A DNA stretch of 64,000 nucleotides from CAVSDF01 sp963726715 (GCA_963726715.1 CAVSDF010000008.1:248001-312000), one strand, 5' to 3'. Shown: positions 26,615-35,860, numbered from the stretch's first letter. Numbers and translations are program-made. Notes: generated by a model not told the origin, from the letters alone.

Positions 26615-26709
26615 CGACCCGGCACGCCCGAGCGCCCGCCACGCCGTTGGGACCGGTGGCCGCGTCGTCCCGTCCCGGCCACCCGGTTTTCGTGGGGACC
26701 ACCGGGGGC

Positions 26710-26738
26710 GTAGAGACGCATCGGCGATGCGTCTCTAC
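26710..26738. repeat. Perfect 14-bp palindrome (GTAGAGACGCATCG)
   Basis: gtagagacgcatcg and cgatgcgtctctac flank a single g. It resembles the short GTAGAGACGC palindromes dispersed in many environmental genomes. It is distinct in sequence from family A but has the same GTAG ends and design. Confidence 0.75.
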
Positions 26739-26944
26739 AGGACGTGGCTTCTGCCGCCACGCATTACGGGACCGCCGAACGGACGATGTGTATACGTCGT
26801 AGCGGAAGACGACGCAGCCGCCGGGGCACGGTCCCGGAAACGCGGCGCTCGCCCTGAAAATGCCGAACGAGCGATGTTTAGCTCCGGCTTTGCAAATTCG
26901 GCGCGACCGACCGTACTCCTCAGGTAGCCTACCGCCTTTCCTCC

Positions 26945-27433
26945 ATGCGCCGCCTCGCCGCCCTCGCCCTGCCGCTCGCCCTCGCGGCCACCCTCACCGC
27001 GCTGCGACCTGATGGAGAACGAACCCGAGCAACGGCACGGGCAACTTCGGCACCGGCTTCTTCATCGGCATTCTCACGCGCTCGGCCACGACGCCCACAC
27101 CCGGTGACACGCTGCACCTTCTTCGTCAGCTTCCCCGACTCCACCAGCGAGCGGATGCTGATCGCGTGGACGCTGGATAAGCGAGGCGAAGAACTGCTCG
27201 TCGGCTGCACGCGAGCCGTGTGCGCCAAGTGGATCGTGCCGGCGGGATCGGCGACATACCAGCATTCCGTAGGGGTGGCAAATCCCCGAGGGCAGTCGCG
27301 GTCCCCTTCACCACCGTCGTTCCGTAAGCCCGGTGCTGCGCCACATCCCCTCTCCACCCTTGCTCTCCTCCTCCCGGCGCTCGCCCACGCTCAGTGGCAC
27401 CCTCCTCGCCTCTTGACGTTCGGTGCCGTCTGA
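26945..27433 (+). pseudogene. Broken lipoprotein-like gene, several frame changes
   Basis: The ATG at 26945 gives a signal peptide MRRLAALALPLALAATLTA. With one base removed it would end in a lipobox (LTAC) followed by DLMENEPE. A second frame then reads TNPSNGTGNFGTGFFIGILT and TRSATTPTPGDTL. A third (the first frame again) reads FFVSFPDSTSERMLIAWTLD, KRGEELLVG. Each piece looks like protein, and together they suggest a small lipoprotein with three or more indels. The 3' end is uncertain; the coordinates give the open frame that holds the first and third pieces. No family recognised. Confidence 0.35.
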
Positions 27434-27453
27434 GGCAGCCGAGCCAGCGAAAA

Positions 27454-27484
27454 CACCTGTCAGGTTTGCCAAACCTGACAGGTG
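27454..27484. repeat. Family B palindrome next to the eno 3' end
   Basis: cacctgtcaggttt and aaacctgacaggtg form a perfect 14-bp stem with loop gcc. It is 24 bases beyond the eno stop and may also end transcription of eno on the minus strand. Confidence 0.75.
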
Positions 27485-27507
27485 TTCTGTTCGCCGTGGC
27501 CGCTCGC

Positions 27508-28795
27508 TCAGAAGCGGAAGGCGCTGCGGCCGGGGTAGTAGGCCGCGTCGTCGAGGAGCTCCTCGATGCGCAGGAGCTGGTTGTACTTGGCCGTGCGGTC
27601 CGAGCGCGAGGCCGAGCCGGTCTTGATCTGGCCGCTGCCGACGGCGACGGCGAGGTCGGCGATGGTCGTGTCTTCGGTCTCGCCGCTGCGGTGCGACATC
27701 ACCGTCGCGTAGCCGCTCTTGTGGGCCAGTCTCGATCGTGTCGAGCGTCTCGGTGAGCGTGCCGATCTGGTTGACCTTGATGAGGATGGCGTTGGCGCAG
27801 CCCTCGTCGATGCCGCGCGCGAGGCGCTCGGAGTTGGTCACGAACAGGTCGTCGCCGACGATCTGCACCTTGTGGCCGATGCGCTCGGTGAGCGCCTTCC
27901 ACCCGGCCCAGTCGTCCTGGTCGAGCGCGTCCTCGATCGAGATGATCGGGTACTGGTTGGCCCACGATTCCCAGTAGTCGACCATCTCTTCGGACGAGCG
28001 GCGCCGCGTCGGGTCGGACTTCCAGAAGACGTACGCGCCGTCGCGGTACATCTCGCTCGACCGCCGGGTCGAGCGCGATCATCATGTCCTGCCCGGCCGT
28101 GAAGCCCGCCTGCCTCGATGGCCTCCAGGACGGATTCGATGGCCTCCTCGTTCGAGCGCAGGTTGGGCGCGAAGCCGCCCTCGTCGCCCACCGACGGTGG
28201 CGAGGCCCTTCTTCTTGAGCAGCCCTTTGAGCGCGTGGAAGACCTCCGTGCCCATCCGCAGCCCCTCGCCGAACGACTCGGCGCCGACGGGCATGACCAT
28301 GAATTCCTGCATGTCCACGTTGTTGTCCGCGTGGGAGCCGCCGTTGAGGATGTTCATCATCGGCACCGGCATCGTCCGCGCGTTGGGGCCGCCGAGGTAG
28401 CGGAAGAGCGGCTGCTTGAGGCTGAGCGCGGCGGCGCGGGCGACGGCGAGCGAGACGCCGAGGAGGGCGTTCGCGCCGAGACGTGCCTTGTTCGGCGTGC
28501 CGTCGAGGTCGATCATCAGATGGTCGATGTGGACCTGCTCGAACACCGAGAAGCCCTCGACTTCGGGCGCGATCGTGTCGTTGACGTTGGCGACGGCCGT
28601 CTCGACGCCCTTGCCGAGCCAGCGGCCCATGTCGCCGTCGCGCAGTTCGACGGCCTCGTGCTCGCCCGTCGAGGCGCCGCTCGGCACCGCCGCGCGCCCG
28701 GTGACGCCGTCGGTGGTCGTGACATCGACTTCGAGCGTCGGGTTGCCTCGGCTGTCGAGGATCTGGCGGGCGTGGACGTCGGTGATGAAGGTCAT
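27508..28795 (-). CDS. eno: Enolase (about four frameshifts)
   Basis: The ATG at 28795 starts MTFITDVHARQILDSRGNPT. Conserved blocks follow in order: PSGASTGEHEAVELRDGD, LGANALLGVSLAVARAAA, MPVPMMNILNGGSHADNNVD, then in other frames VGDEGGFAPNLRSNEEAIES, YPIISIEDALDQDDW, IVGDDLFVTN, ILIKVNQIGTLTET, SHRSGETEDTTIADLAVA and KYNQLLRIEELL. The joined length is about 429 aa, normal for enolase. Breaks are near 28195, 28110, 28065 and 27730. Enolase interconverts 2-phosphoglycerate and phosphoenolpyruvate in the cytoplasm. All catalytic blocks survive, so assembly indels are more likely than decay. Confidence 0.92.
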
Positions 28796-28827
28796 CGGGG
28801 GTCGTGGAAGTGGAACGGGGCAGTCCG

Positions 28828-28835
28828 AAAAGATA
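28828..28835 (-). promoter_or_regulatory. Candidate -7 box TATCTTTT for eno
   Basis: tatctttt on the minus strand lies 33 bases upstream of the eno ATG and fits the TAnnTTT pattern. Confidence 0.4.
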
Positions 28836-28953
28836 CGGGCGCCCCCCGAACGTGCCGGAGAGCGCCCGAGAGGCGGAAGGGCTTTTGTTTTGCGCGAGCC
28901 GTGCAGCGTCACCGCCTGCGTGCGGAAGCTGGCCAGAATGTGTTGATGACGTC

Positions 28954-29036
28954 CGTCATCCCCGCGAAAGCGGGGACCCAGAGTGCAGAGCGCTGTGCGT
29001 GACCGCTTCTGGATTCCCGCGTTCGCGGGAAAGACG
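28954..29036. repeat. Family D element, 83 bp with inverted ends
   Basis: The element begins cgtcatccccgcgaaagcgg and ends cccgcgttcgcgggaaagac; the ends are inverted repeats and each end is itself a small hairpin. A second copy in opposite orientation is at 36904-36975. No frame for a transposase lies inside, so it would be a non-autonomous, MITE-like or REP-like unit. Confidence 0.7.
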
Positions 29037-29073
29037 AATCAGAAAAAGCGCGGAGCCGTCCGGTGGGGGGCGG

Positions 29074-30428
29074 TCAGCGCAGCTTCGGCCGGTCGAACCA
29101 GCGCTCTCCGAAGCTGAAGACGAGGCCCATGCGCACGTAGCGGTCGCGCACGAGGGTGCCGGTCGTCTCGCCGCGCTGCCCGACCTCGGCGTTGAGGTCG
29201 GCGCGCGAGCCGAAGAAGAGCGACGGGAACGAGAAGCCCGCCGTCGCCGCAACGGTCGTGATCGTCGTCCCCGCCTCGGGCGAGACGTAGCCGCGGTCGA
29301 CGTAGCCGCCGAAGCGGTACGCGGTGCGGCGCCAGAAGGAGGCGAACGGCGAGCGCCCGGCAGGCAGGTATTCGGCGCCCGCGCTCACGCGGACTCGGTC
29401 GTTGAAGGTCGAGACGAGCGGCTGCCCGTCGTTGTACCCCGCGAACGAGAAGTCGCTGTCGAAGCGGCTCCACGGCTCGTAGCGCACGTCGGCGACGGCG
29501 GTCCAGCGGGCGCTCGGGTAGAAGGCGATGCCGAGGCTGGCTTCGAGCGGCATGCGTGACGCTGCCCTTGGCACTCGTCGAGAGCGTGTCGCGGTCGAGG
29601 CTCTCGCCGAGCGTCTGCACGCGTCGCCCGGAGAGGCGCGTCGGCAGGGTGAAGGTCGCGGCGACGTTGAGGCGCCGGGCCGAGCCGCCGAGGCTGTCGA
29701 AGCGCGCGAGCGCCGAGACGGTGCCGGTCACGCCCGCGAGGCGCGTCGTGGTGATGGCGTTCTGCTCGGCGTAGAACAGCAGCGGGATGCCGCTGCGGTC
29801 GAGGAACTGCGTCCGCCGCCCCGTCTCCAGCAGCCCGAAGCGCGCGCCGACCGAGGCGCCGACCATGAGACGCTTGCCGATGGCCACGCCAACGCCGCCG
29901 TCGACGGTGTTGAGGCCGCCGCTGCCCTGGTAATCGACGGTGTAGCGAAGCGTGTCGTCGCCCGTCGGCACGCCCGGCGCGCACGTCCATCCCCGCGCGC
30001 TGCACGCCATAGGCAAGGCGTGTCGACGGCGTGAAGCGCAGCCCGACGCCGACGCGCTGCCGGGTGACGGGGAAGGCGAACTCGACGGCGCTGAGCACGC
30101 CCTCCGAGCGGTCGCCGGTGCGCCCGGCGCCGTCTTCCGCGCGCAGGCCCTGCACGTAGGCGCCGGCTGTTGCACGCGTCAGGATCTGCTCGGCGAGTGT
30201 CGCCGGGTTGCCGACCTGCACGTAGCTGAGCGAGACGAGGCCGATGCCGCCGCCGCCCATCGCCGCGCCCTGCGCCGATGCGTTGCCGACGCGCTCGCCA
30301 AGGCCGTAGCGCGAGTAGAGCGAGCCGGTGTACGAGCCCTGCGCGCGGACTGCGAGGGGCGCGGTGGCGCTCAGAAGAAGGACGGCGGGGGCGAGGAGCG
30401 CCCGCGGGGAGAGAATCGCGCGGCGCAT
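29074..30428 (-). CDS. Outer-membrane beta-barrel protein, PorV/OMP-like (two frameshifts)
   Basis: The ATG at 30428 overlaps the DUF4270 stop. The signal peptide MRRAILSPRALLAPAVLLLS ends at VRAQ. Then GSYTGSLYSRYGLGERVGNA, SYVQVGNPATLAEQ and repeated amphipathic strands follow. The frame changes near 30000 (to DDTLRYTVDYQGSGGLNTVD, GVGVAIGKRLMVGASVGARF) and near 29560 (to ASLGIAFYPSARWTAVADVR), and it ends YVRMGLVFSFGERWFDRPKL. The repeated pattern of alternating strands and the position after a DUF4270 gene fit Bacteroidota outer-membrane proteins. The substrate or partner is unknown. Confidence 0.75.
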
Positions 30429-31690
30429 CAGGACGGGTCGACGAGGGTGAGCAGGAGGCGCGGGCCGAAGGTGGCGTCGAGGCGCAGCACGAGCGCGTCG
30501 AGGGTGCCGGGCCCGGTGAGCGTCCGCAGGCGGTAGGCGACGATGGTGCGCGTGCGTCCGAGCACGGCGTCCTGGATGTCGAGGGTCAGGCTCGGCGAGG
30601 TGAAGACGAGCCGCCCGTCGCGCACCGTCGCCACGACGCGCACACGCGGCGCACCGGCGCCGACGAAGACGACGTTGCCCTTGGAGTCGACGCCGGTGAG
30701 TTCGACCGATGCCATCCCACGCGCGAAACCGGGCGTGCGGAGCGCGAGGGTGTCGAGGTCGATGACGACGGAGGCGCGGGCGATGCCCTTGCGCAGCACG
30801 CCGAGCGTGTCGAAGCGGAGCGCGAAGTCGTAGGCGATGGGCACGCCGTCCTGAAGCACGGCGCGTCCGGCGGTCGCGGGCGGGGCGCCGCTGCGGCGCA
30901 GGAGGGTGCCGAGCTTGACCGCCGCGAAGCGCACGGTGTCGTCGCCCGCGATGGCGTCGAGGCGCGTGCCGGCGTAGCTGAACCCGCGCACCGCGTTGCC
31001 GGTCGCGCCGTCGGCTTCGATGGCGAATCCCTTGAACGAGGTCGCAAACCCGGTGCTGCGCAGCGTCGTGTCGTTGGCGGCAACCCACGCAGCGGGCATC
31101 TGCACGGTGACGCTCGTGTCGGCGGGGGCGAGCGAGAAGGTGGCAATCGGCGGGCCGAAGCTGTACGTCGTGTCGGTGGAGCCGCCGGAGACGGGCAGTT
31201 CAGCGAGAAGCGGACGCAGCACGAGCCGCAGCGTCGCCGACGTGTCGCCGGTCACGTAGCGGTCGCGGCGCAGCACGAAGGTGGCCTTCGTCACGCGGTC
31301 GGCGCGGAACGAGTCGACGGTCGACGCAATCGAGGTCGCCACCGGCGGGCGGAAATCCAGAAGCCCGGTCGCCTCGAACGTGCCGAGCCGCGGGTCCGTC
31401 ACACGCCCGACGAGCGAGCGTTTGGCGCCGAAGCGGCTCGTGTCGGCGTCGAGGAATCCGGCGCTGAGGTCACGCTCGGCGGCGGCGGTCGTCGAGCGAA
31501 CCGGCAGGGCGATCTGCCCCGGCACGCCGCCGCCGTCGCCGACGAGGTCGAGGCCAACCGGGGAGTCGTTGTTGCAGGCCGTGAGCGCGAGCGGGGCGAG
31601 GAGCGCGGCGAGGACGAGCGCGAACGGGGTCCGCCGCAGGCGCGGAACGGGAGTCCGCAGCGGAGACGGGGTCGGGTCGAGGGAGGGCAT
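30428..31690 (-). CDS. DUF4270-like lipoprotein
   Basis: 420 aa. The signal peptide has a lipobox LAPLALTAC, followed by NNDSPVGLDLVGDGG, which resembles the start of DUF4270 proteins. The body is beta-rich with repeats of strand-turn pairs (TKATFVLRRDRYVTGDTSAT, GKGFAIE-like, DTVRFAAVKLGTLL). The role of DUF4270 is unknown; it is cell-surface or periplasm-facing by the signal. It lies between the orphan GT5-domain gene and the outer-membrane protein gene; that order is also known from other Bacteroidota. A start upstream at 31834 was rejected as it lacks a signal peptide. Confidence 0.72.
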   Translation of the reverse strand: MPSLDPTPSPLRTPVPRLRRTPFALVLAALLAPLALTACNNDSPVGLDLVGDGGGVPGQIALPVRSTTAAAERDLSAGFLDADTSRFGAKRSLVGRVTDPRLGTFEATGLLDFRPPVATSIASTVDSFRADRVTKATFVLRRDRYVTGDTSATLRLVLRPLLAELPVSGGSTDTTYSFGPPIATFSLAPADTSVTVQMPAAWVAANDTTLRSTGFATSFKGFAIEADGATGNAVRGFSYAGTRLDAIAGDDTVRFAAVKLGTLLRRSGAPPATAGRAVLQDGVPIAYDFALRFDTLGVLRKGIARASVVIDLDTLALRTPGFARGMASVELTGVDSKGNVVFVGAGAPRVRVVATVRDGRLVFTSPSLTLDIQDAVLGRTRTIVAYRLRTLTGPGTLDALVLRLDATFGPRLLLTLVDPS

Positions 31691-32011
31691 GCAGCGCGAA
31701 AGCAGGGGTCGCCGCCGGTCGGCGGCGCGGTCGGTCAACGGGAGGGTCCGAAACGTTCGTATGCGAAGACGGGGCGCACGGGCGGCGTCCAGCAGCGCCG
31801 GAGGCCGGGTCTGCGCCGAGTCCGCAGGCACCACGAACCGCGCCGGATGCGCGGGTCTCGCACGAGCGCCCGCGTGCCCGGTGCGGGACAGCCCTCGCCA
31901 ACCGCCCGCGCGGCGCAGAGGGTTCGGCGCGGCACGGCGCGGGCGCGAAGCCCGTGTGAGTTCGGGCGCGCCACCGCAGGTTCCGCCCGGTTCTACCGAC
32001 GCGGCGCGGCG
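31691..32011. other. 321-base gap in the GT5-DUF4270 cluster; nothing recognised
   Basis: Very GC-rich. A short palindrome (cgaaacgttcg near 31751) is the only structure noticed. Frames in it are low-complexity. Confidence 0.45.
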
Positions 32012-32761
32012 TCAGTCCTCGCGGAGGGGCTGGATCTCGTCGTAGCGGCCCATCGCCTCGGCGACGTAGAGGTCGTCGGGATCGACGGGCGGCGCCGGGT
32101 CGAAGATCGTCCCCACCGAGTAGCGCTCGGCGATGCTGCGGAGCGTCGGGGCGGCGCTGAGGTCGGGGGCGGTGCCGCCGTCGAGGGCGAGGAGTGCCGG
32201 GTCGATGGGCATGAGCGCATCGTGGCCGTCGGGCGTGTAGATCGAGCGCGCGCCGCCGAGGAGATTGTCGCCGCGGTATTCCTCGGCGACGAGGTACGGC
32301 ACGAGCGAGGCCGCCCATCCGGCGGCGTGGACGATGTCGGGCGACCAGCCGAGGTTGCGGATGGTCGTGAGGGCGGCGCGCCCGAAGAAGAGCGCGCGTT
32401 CGGCGTTGTCGTCGTACTCGTCGCCCTCGCGCCCGACGTACGTGCCCTTGCGCTTGAAGAATCGGGCGTTCTCCATGAAGTACACCTGGAGCCGGATGCC
32501 GGGGATCGAGGCGACCTTGACCTTGAGCGACTCCTTGCCTCCGGCGACCGGAAACTCGGCGCCGGAGAGGCGGATGACCTCGTGGAGGCGGTTCTTGCGC
32601 TCGGAGATGACGCCGTAACGGGGCATCATGATGCGCATCTCGTAGCGCCCGGAGTCCTGGAGCTTCTCGGGGAGCGCGCGCATCAGGTCGCCGAGACCGC
32701 TCGCGGCGGTGAACGGAGACGCTTCGCTCACGACCAGAAGAACCCGTGTCGGGTGCGTCAT
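32012..32761 (-). CDS. Orphan GT5 N-terminal domain ('glycogen/starch synthase' of Bacteroidota type)
   Basis: 249 aa. It aligns with the N-terminal domain of glycogen synthases and, closely by memory, with the short Bacteroidota proteins that carry this label: MMPRYGVISERKNRLHEVIR, VKVASIPGIRLQVYFMENAR, DIVHAAGWAASLVPYLV. The ADP-glucose-binding KxGGLxD at the N-terminus is altered (SPFTAASGLGD), with no lysine. The whole C-terminal GT1 half, which holds the catalytic glutamate, is absent. It is therefore unlikely to be an active glycogen synthase. It lies upstream of DUF4270. A TAAATTGC box is 33 bases upstream of the ATG at 32761. Confidence 0.82.
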   Translation of the reverse strand: MTHPTRVLLVVSEASPFTAASGLGDLMRALPEKLQDSGRYEMRIMMPRYGVISERKNRLHEVIRLSGAEFPVAGGKESLKVKVASIPGIRLQVYFMENARFFKRKGTYVGREGDEYDDNAERALFFGRAALTTIRNLGWSPDIVHAAGWAASLVPYLVAEEYRGDNLLGGARSIYTPDGHDALMPIDPALLALDGGTAPDLSAAPTLRSIAERYSVGTIFDPAPPVDPDDLYVAEAMGRYDEIQPLRED

Positions 32762-32793
32762 TTGAAAACCGCGGATCAGTGGCGAATGAGGCT

Positions 32794-32801
32794 GCAATTT
32801 A
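32794..32801 (-). promoter_or_regulatory. Candidate -7 box TAAATTGC for the GT5-domain gene
   Basis: taaattgc on the minus strand, 33 bases upstream of the ATG at 32761, in a patch with lower GC than its surroundings. Confidence 0.4.
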
Positions 32802-33001
32802 CGGACATTCGCCCCTGCTTCCAATTCGCCTGTGCGCGCCCGTCGTTCGCCGCCCCCATCGCCCCCGTAGCGCCGCCCCTCGGGGGCCTCTCCTCCGCCA
32901 ATCCTCCCGCCTCCCGCGGCTCCGTGGGGAGGGCGGCCTGCCAGGGTAGCGTCGGCCGCGGATGCGGACGGGCCCCCTTCACGTCCCATCCTCTCGCCCC
33001 G

Positions 33002-34070
33002 ATGTCCGCCTTCCTCGACCCCGACCGCCCGGTGCGCTGGGGCATCCTCGGCTGCGGCGACGTCACCGAGCGCAAGTCCGGCCCCGCGCTTCCAGCAGGC
33101 GCCCGGCTCCGCGCTCGTCGCCGTGATGCGCCGAACACCCGGCCTCGCCGCCGATTACGCGCGCCGCCACGGCGTCGCCCGCGCCTACACCGACGCCGAC
33201 GCGCTCCTCGCCGATCCCGATGTCGATGCCGTCTACATCGCCACGCCGCCGGGCAGTCACCTCGATCTCGCGCTCCGCGTGGCCGCGGCGGGCAAGCCGT
33301 GCTACGTCGAAAAGCCCATCGCGCGCAGCGGGGCCGAGGGAAAGGCGATGGTCGATGCGTTCGCGGCGGCGAGCGTGCCGCTCTTCGTCGCCTACTACCG
33401 GCGGGCGTGGGCGCGGGTGGCGGTCGTGCGCGAGGCGATGGAAAGCGGCGCGATTGGACGTGTCACGTCGGTCGAATCGGTGTTCGCGCGCCCGGCACGT
33501 CCGGATGGCGATGTGCTCGCGTGGCGATTGCGCGCCGAAGAGAGCGGCGGCGGCCTGCTGCTCGATCTCGCCAGCCACGCCCTCGACCTCGTCGATTTCC
33601 TCCTCGGCCCGCTCGTCGACGTGACCGGCACCGCCTCGCGCGGCGACGCGGTACACGCGGTCGAGCAGTCGTCGGCGTTTGCCTTCCGCACCGGCAGCGC
33701 GCTCGCGGACGGGCGCTCCGAGGTCGTCGGGACGGGCCGGTGGAGCTTCGCCAGCGCCACGGTCGAGGACCGTCTGACGATTTCGGGCACGCGCGGCCGC
33801 GTCACGTTCCCCGTCTTCGGCGCCGCGCCGGTCGTCGTCGAGACCGACGGCGAGGCCACGGCCCACGATGTCGCGCCGCCCGACCCGGTGCAAGGCCCGC
33901 TCGTCGCCAACGTCGTCGCCGCGCTTCGGGGCGAGGCGGCGCCGCTCAGCACCGGCGCCACCGCCGTCCGCACCTCGCGCGCGCTCGACGCCATCCTCAG
34001 CGCCTACTACGGCGGACGCGCCGATGCCTTCTGGGACCGTCCGGAAACGTGGCCGGGCGCGCGGCGGTGA
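33002..34070 (+). CDS. Gfo/Idh/MocA family oxidoreductase (one frameshift)
   Basis: The ATG at 33002 starts MSAFLDPDRPVRWGILGCGD, a Rossmann NAD(P)-binding motif (GILGCGD). One extra c near 33088 breaks the frame; it resumes as VAVMRRTPGLAADYARRHGV. Then AVYIATPPGSHLDLALRVAA, the catalytic lysine in YVEKPIARS, and GGGLLLDLASHALDLVDFLL (substrate-binding sheet) follow. Length about 355 aa. The family oxidises or reduces sugars and related compounds with NAD(P); substrate not predictable. It is divergent from the GT5-domain gene. Confidence 0.86.
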
Positions 34071-34086
34071 TGTTGGGGCGGTGGTG

Positions 34087-34114
34087 GTAGGGGCACGATA
34101 GTTCGTGCCCCTGC
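34087..34114. repeat. Family A palindrome after the oxidoreductase gene
   Basis: aggggcacga and tcgtgcccct form a perfect 10-bp stem with loop tagt, 19 bases after the stop codon. Confidence 0.75.
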
Positions 34115-34191
34115 GTCGCCGTGGCAGGGCATTGGGACGTGGCGGGCGGATTCCTCGCCATTGCGTCACGAATGCGCGCGAGGGGGCGGGC

Positions 34192-34199
34192 TACCTTGG
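34192..34199 (+). promoter_or_regulatory. Candidate -7 box TACCTTGG
   Basis: Identical to the octamer upstream of the aldolase gene. It is 45 bases upstream of the ATG at 34244. Confidence 0.45.
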
Positions 34200-34243
34200 C
34201 GGATAGTCCCGCGCCGCCCATTTTCCGCGCCGATCCGCCCGCG

Positions 34244-35704
34244 ATGCTCCGTCTCTCCCGCTCCCTCCGCCTCGCCGCCGCCTTCGCCGCCGCGCCGGTC
34301 GCTCTCTCGCCTTTCGGCCTCGCCGCCGCCCAGCCGGGCGCCGGGCAGACGGTCGAGATCCCGCGCATCGACGAAGCCGAGTCGGTCTTCGCGCAGGCGC
34401 TCGACGCCTACCGCGAGGGCGATTTCGGGATGGCGTACCGCCGCTTTCGCCTCGCCTACGCGGGCTATCCGCTCCACCAGAAGACGACCGCCGCGCTGCT
34501 CATGGCCGCCCGCGCCCGGCTCCGCGAGGGCGAGCCTGCCGATGCCGCCCGCCTCGCCCGCGAGTTCCTCTCCGCCTTCCCGTCGAGCCGCTACAGCGCC
34601 GACGCCCGCGCGCTCCTGACCCCCGAAACCAGCCCTGCCGAGCCGCAGACCGTCGAGATCGGCCTCGCCCTGCCGCTCGGCGCCGACACCGCGCCGCTCA
34701 CGCAGGCCTTCTTCAACGGCTTCCGGATGGCCGTCGACGAGGCCAACGCCGCGGCGCTCGCCTCGGGTGGGACGCGCCTGCGGATGGTCTTCCGCGACAG
34801 CCGCGGCGACGCAGGCGGCGCCGAAGCCGCCGTCCGCGCGCTCTCGCAGACCGCCGTCATCGTCGGACCGCTGTTCTCCGAAGAAGCCCTCGCCGCCGGG
34901 GCCGCCGCCGAGCGGCAGCGCAGCGTCCTCATCGCCCCGCTCGCCACCGACGACCGCGTCGCCGAGAACCGGCGCTACGTCTTCCAGGCCAACGCGCCCC
35001 TCTCCGTGCGCGGCGCGCAGATGGCGCGGACGGCCAATGCGCTCGGGATGCGGCGCGTCGGGGTCGTCTGGGAAGGCGAGGCTGGATCGACGAGCGAGCG
35101 CCTCGCCCACGGCTTCGCCGACGGGACGCGCCAGGCGGGCGGCACCGTCGCGTTCGAGACGAGCGTCGGCACGGCGTGGTCGGCGCTCGCCTCGCGCGTC
35201 GGCAGCGACCTCGAGGGCCTCGATGCGCTCTACGCCCCCGTCTCCGGCGGCAACGCCGAAACCGACATCCGCGTCGTCCTCGGCGCCCTCGACCGCAGCG
35301 GCGCCGACCTCGCCGTCCTCGGCGACGCCGAGTGGCACAACCGGCCCGCCGCCCGCGCCCTCGGGCCGCGCTTCCGCCTGACGTACACCAACGACTTCTA
35401 CCTCGACCCCGCGCGCGCCGAGACGCGCGCCTTCCTCGGCCAGTACCGCCAGCGCTTCGGCGCCGATCTCGACGCCGCGCCCTTCACCACGCGCCGCCTC
35501 GCCGTCACCGGCTACGACCTCGGGCGGATGCTCGCGCGGCAGATCGGACGTGGCACGGGCGACCTCGCCGACGCCCTGCGCGGCGCCGCAACCGCCGAGG
35601 GCATCGGCACGCGCATCGGCTTCGCAGGCGGGCAGGTCAACCGCGCGCTCTTCGTCCAGCGCCTCACGACCACCGGCACCGAGCGCCTCGACGACGGGCG
35701 GTGA
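34244..35704 (+). CDS. TPR plus type 1 periplasmic-binding-fold protein (ABC substrate-binding/LpoA-like)
   Basis: 486 aa. The signal peptide is MLRLSRSLRLAAAFAAAPVA to FGLAAAQ. Residues about 30-120 are TPR-like helices (SVFAQALDAYREGDFGMAYR, ARLAREFLSAFPSSRYSADA). From about 140 a ligand-binding fold follows: VEIGLALPLGADTAPLTQAF, RMVFRDSRGDAGGAEAAVRA, ALSQTAVIVGPLFSEEALAA, MRRVGVVWEGEAGSTSERLA, and FRLTYTNDFYLDP. The fold is shared by branched-chain amino-acid binding proteins and by LpoA, activator of peptidoglycan synthases. The TPR domain followed by this fold and the nearby bamD favour an envelope role, but no permease or ATPase is adjacent. Confidence 0.78.
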   Translation: MLRLSRSLRLAAAFAAAPVALSPFGLAAAQPGAGQTVEIPRIDEAESVFAQALDAYREGDFGMAYRRFRLAYAGYPLHQKTTAALLMAARARLREGEPADAARLAREFLSAFPSSRYSADARALLTPETSPAEPQTVEIGLALPLGADTAPLTQAFFNGFRMAVDEANAAALASGGTRLRMVFRDSRGDAGGAEAAVRALSQTAVIVGPLFSEEALAAGAAAERQRSVLIAPLATDDRVAENRRYVFQANAPLSVRGAQMARTANALGMRRVGVVWEGEAGSTSERLAHGFADGTRQAGGTVAFETSVGTAWSALASRVGSDLEGLDALYAPVSGGNAETDIRVVLGALDRSGADLAVLGDAEWHNRPAARALGPRFRLTYTNDFYLDPARAETRAFLGQYRQRFGADLDAAPFTTRRLAVTGYDLGRMLARQIGRGTGDLADALRGAATAEGIGTRIGFAGGQVNRALFVQRLTTTGTERLDDGR

Positions 35705-35860
35705 GGATTGGTAGTTGATCGCTGGTTGTTGGGTGTGAATGTGGGACCGGGCTCGGAGGGCATCGCCCGGGACCGGCGGATAAGGACGTTCGCACGCCCT
35801 CGACCCTCCCCGATGCGCAACGAACCACTACCAACAACAACCAACCAACGCCCCATCGCC
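35705..35860. repeat. Family E element with inverted arms
   Basis: The left arm near 35707-35735 (ggtagttgatcgctggttgt) and the right arm near 35819-35853 (ccactaccaacaacaaccaa) are imperfect inverted repeats of each other. It lies directly after the stop codon at 35704. No gene is seen. Confidence 0.5.

Larger units (their letters stand above)
26578..26944. other. 367-base gap; promoter box, palindrome, AT-richer patch
   Basis: It holds the -7 box for the FtsB-like gene, a perfect palindrome at 26710-26738, and a less GC-rich stretch at about 26870-26900 (gatgtttagctccggctttg) that could include a promoter for the plus-strand frame at 26945. No gene is seen in it. Confidence 0.5.

Noticed and set aside
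30278..34090. A 1270-codon plus-strand open frame across the GT5/DUF4270 region
   Set aside because: It is antisense to real genes for most of its length and is low-complexity Arg/Gly/Ala sequence. Long shadow frames are expected at this GC content. Only its last part (from 33002) is real.
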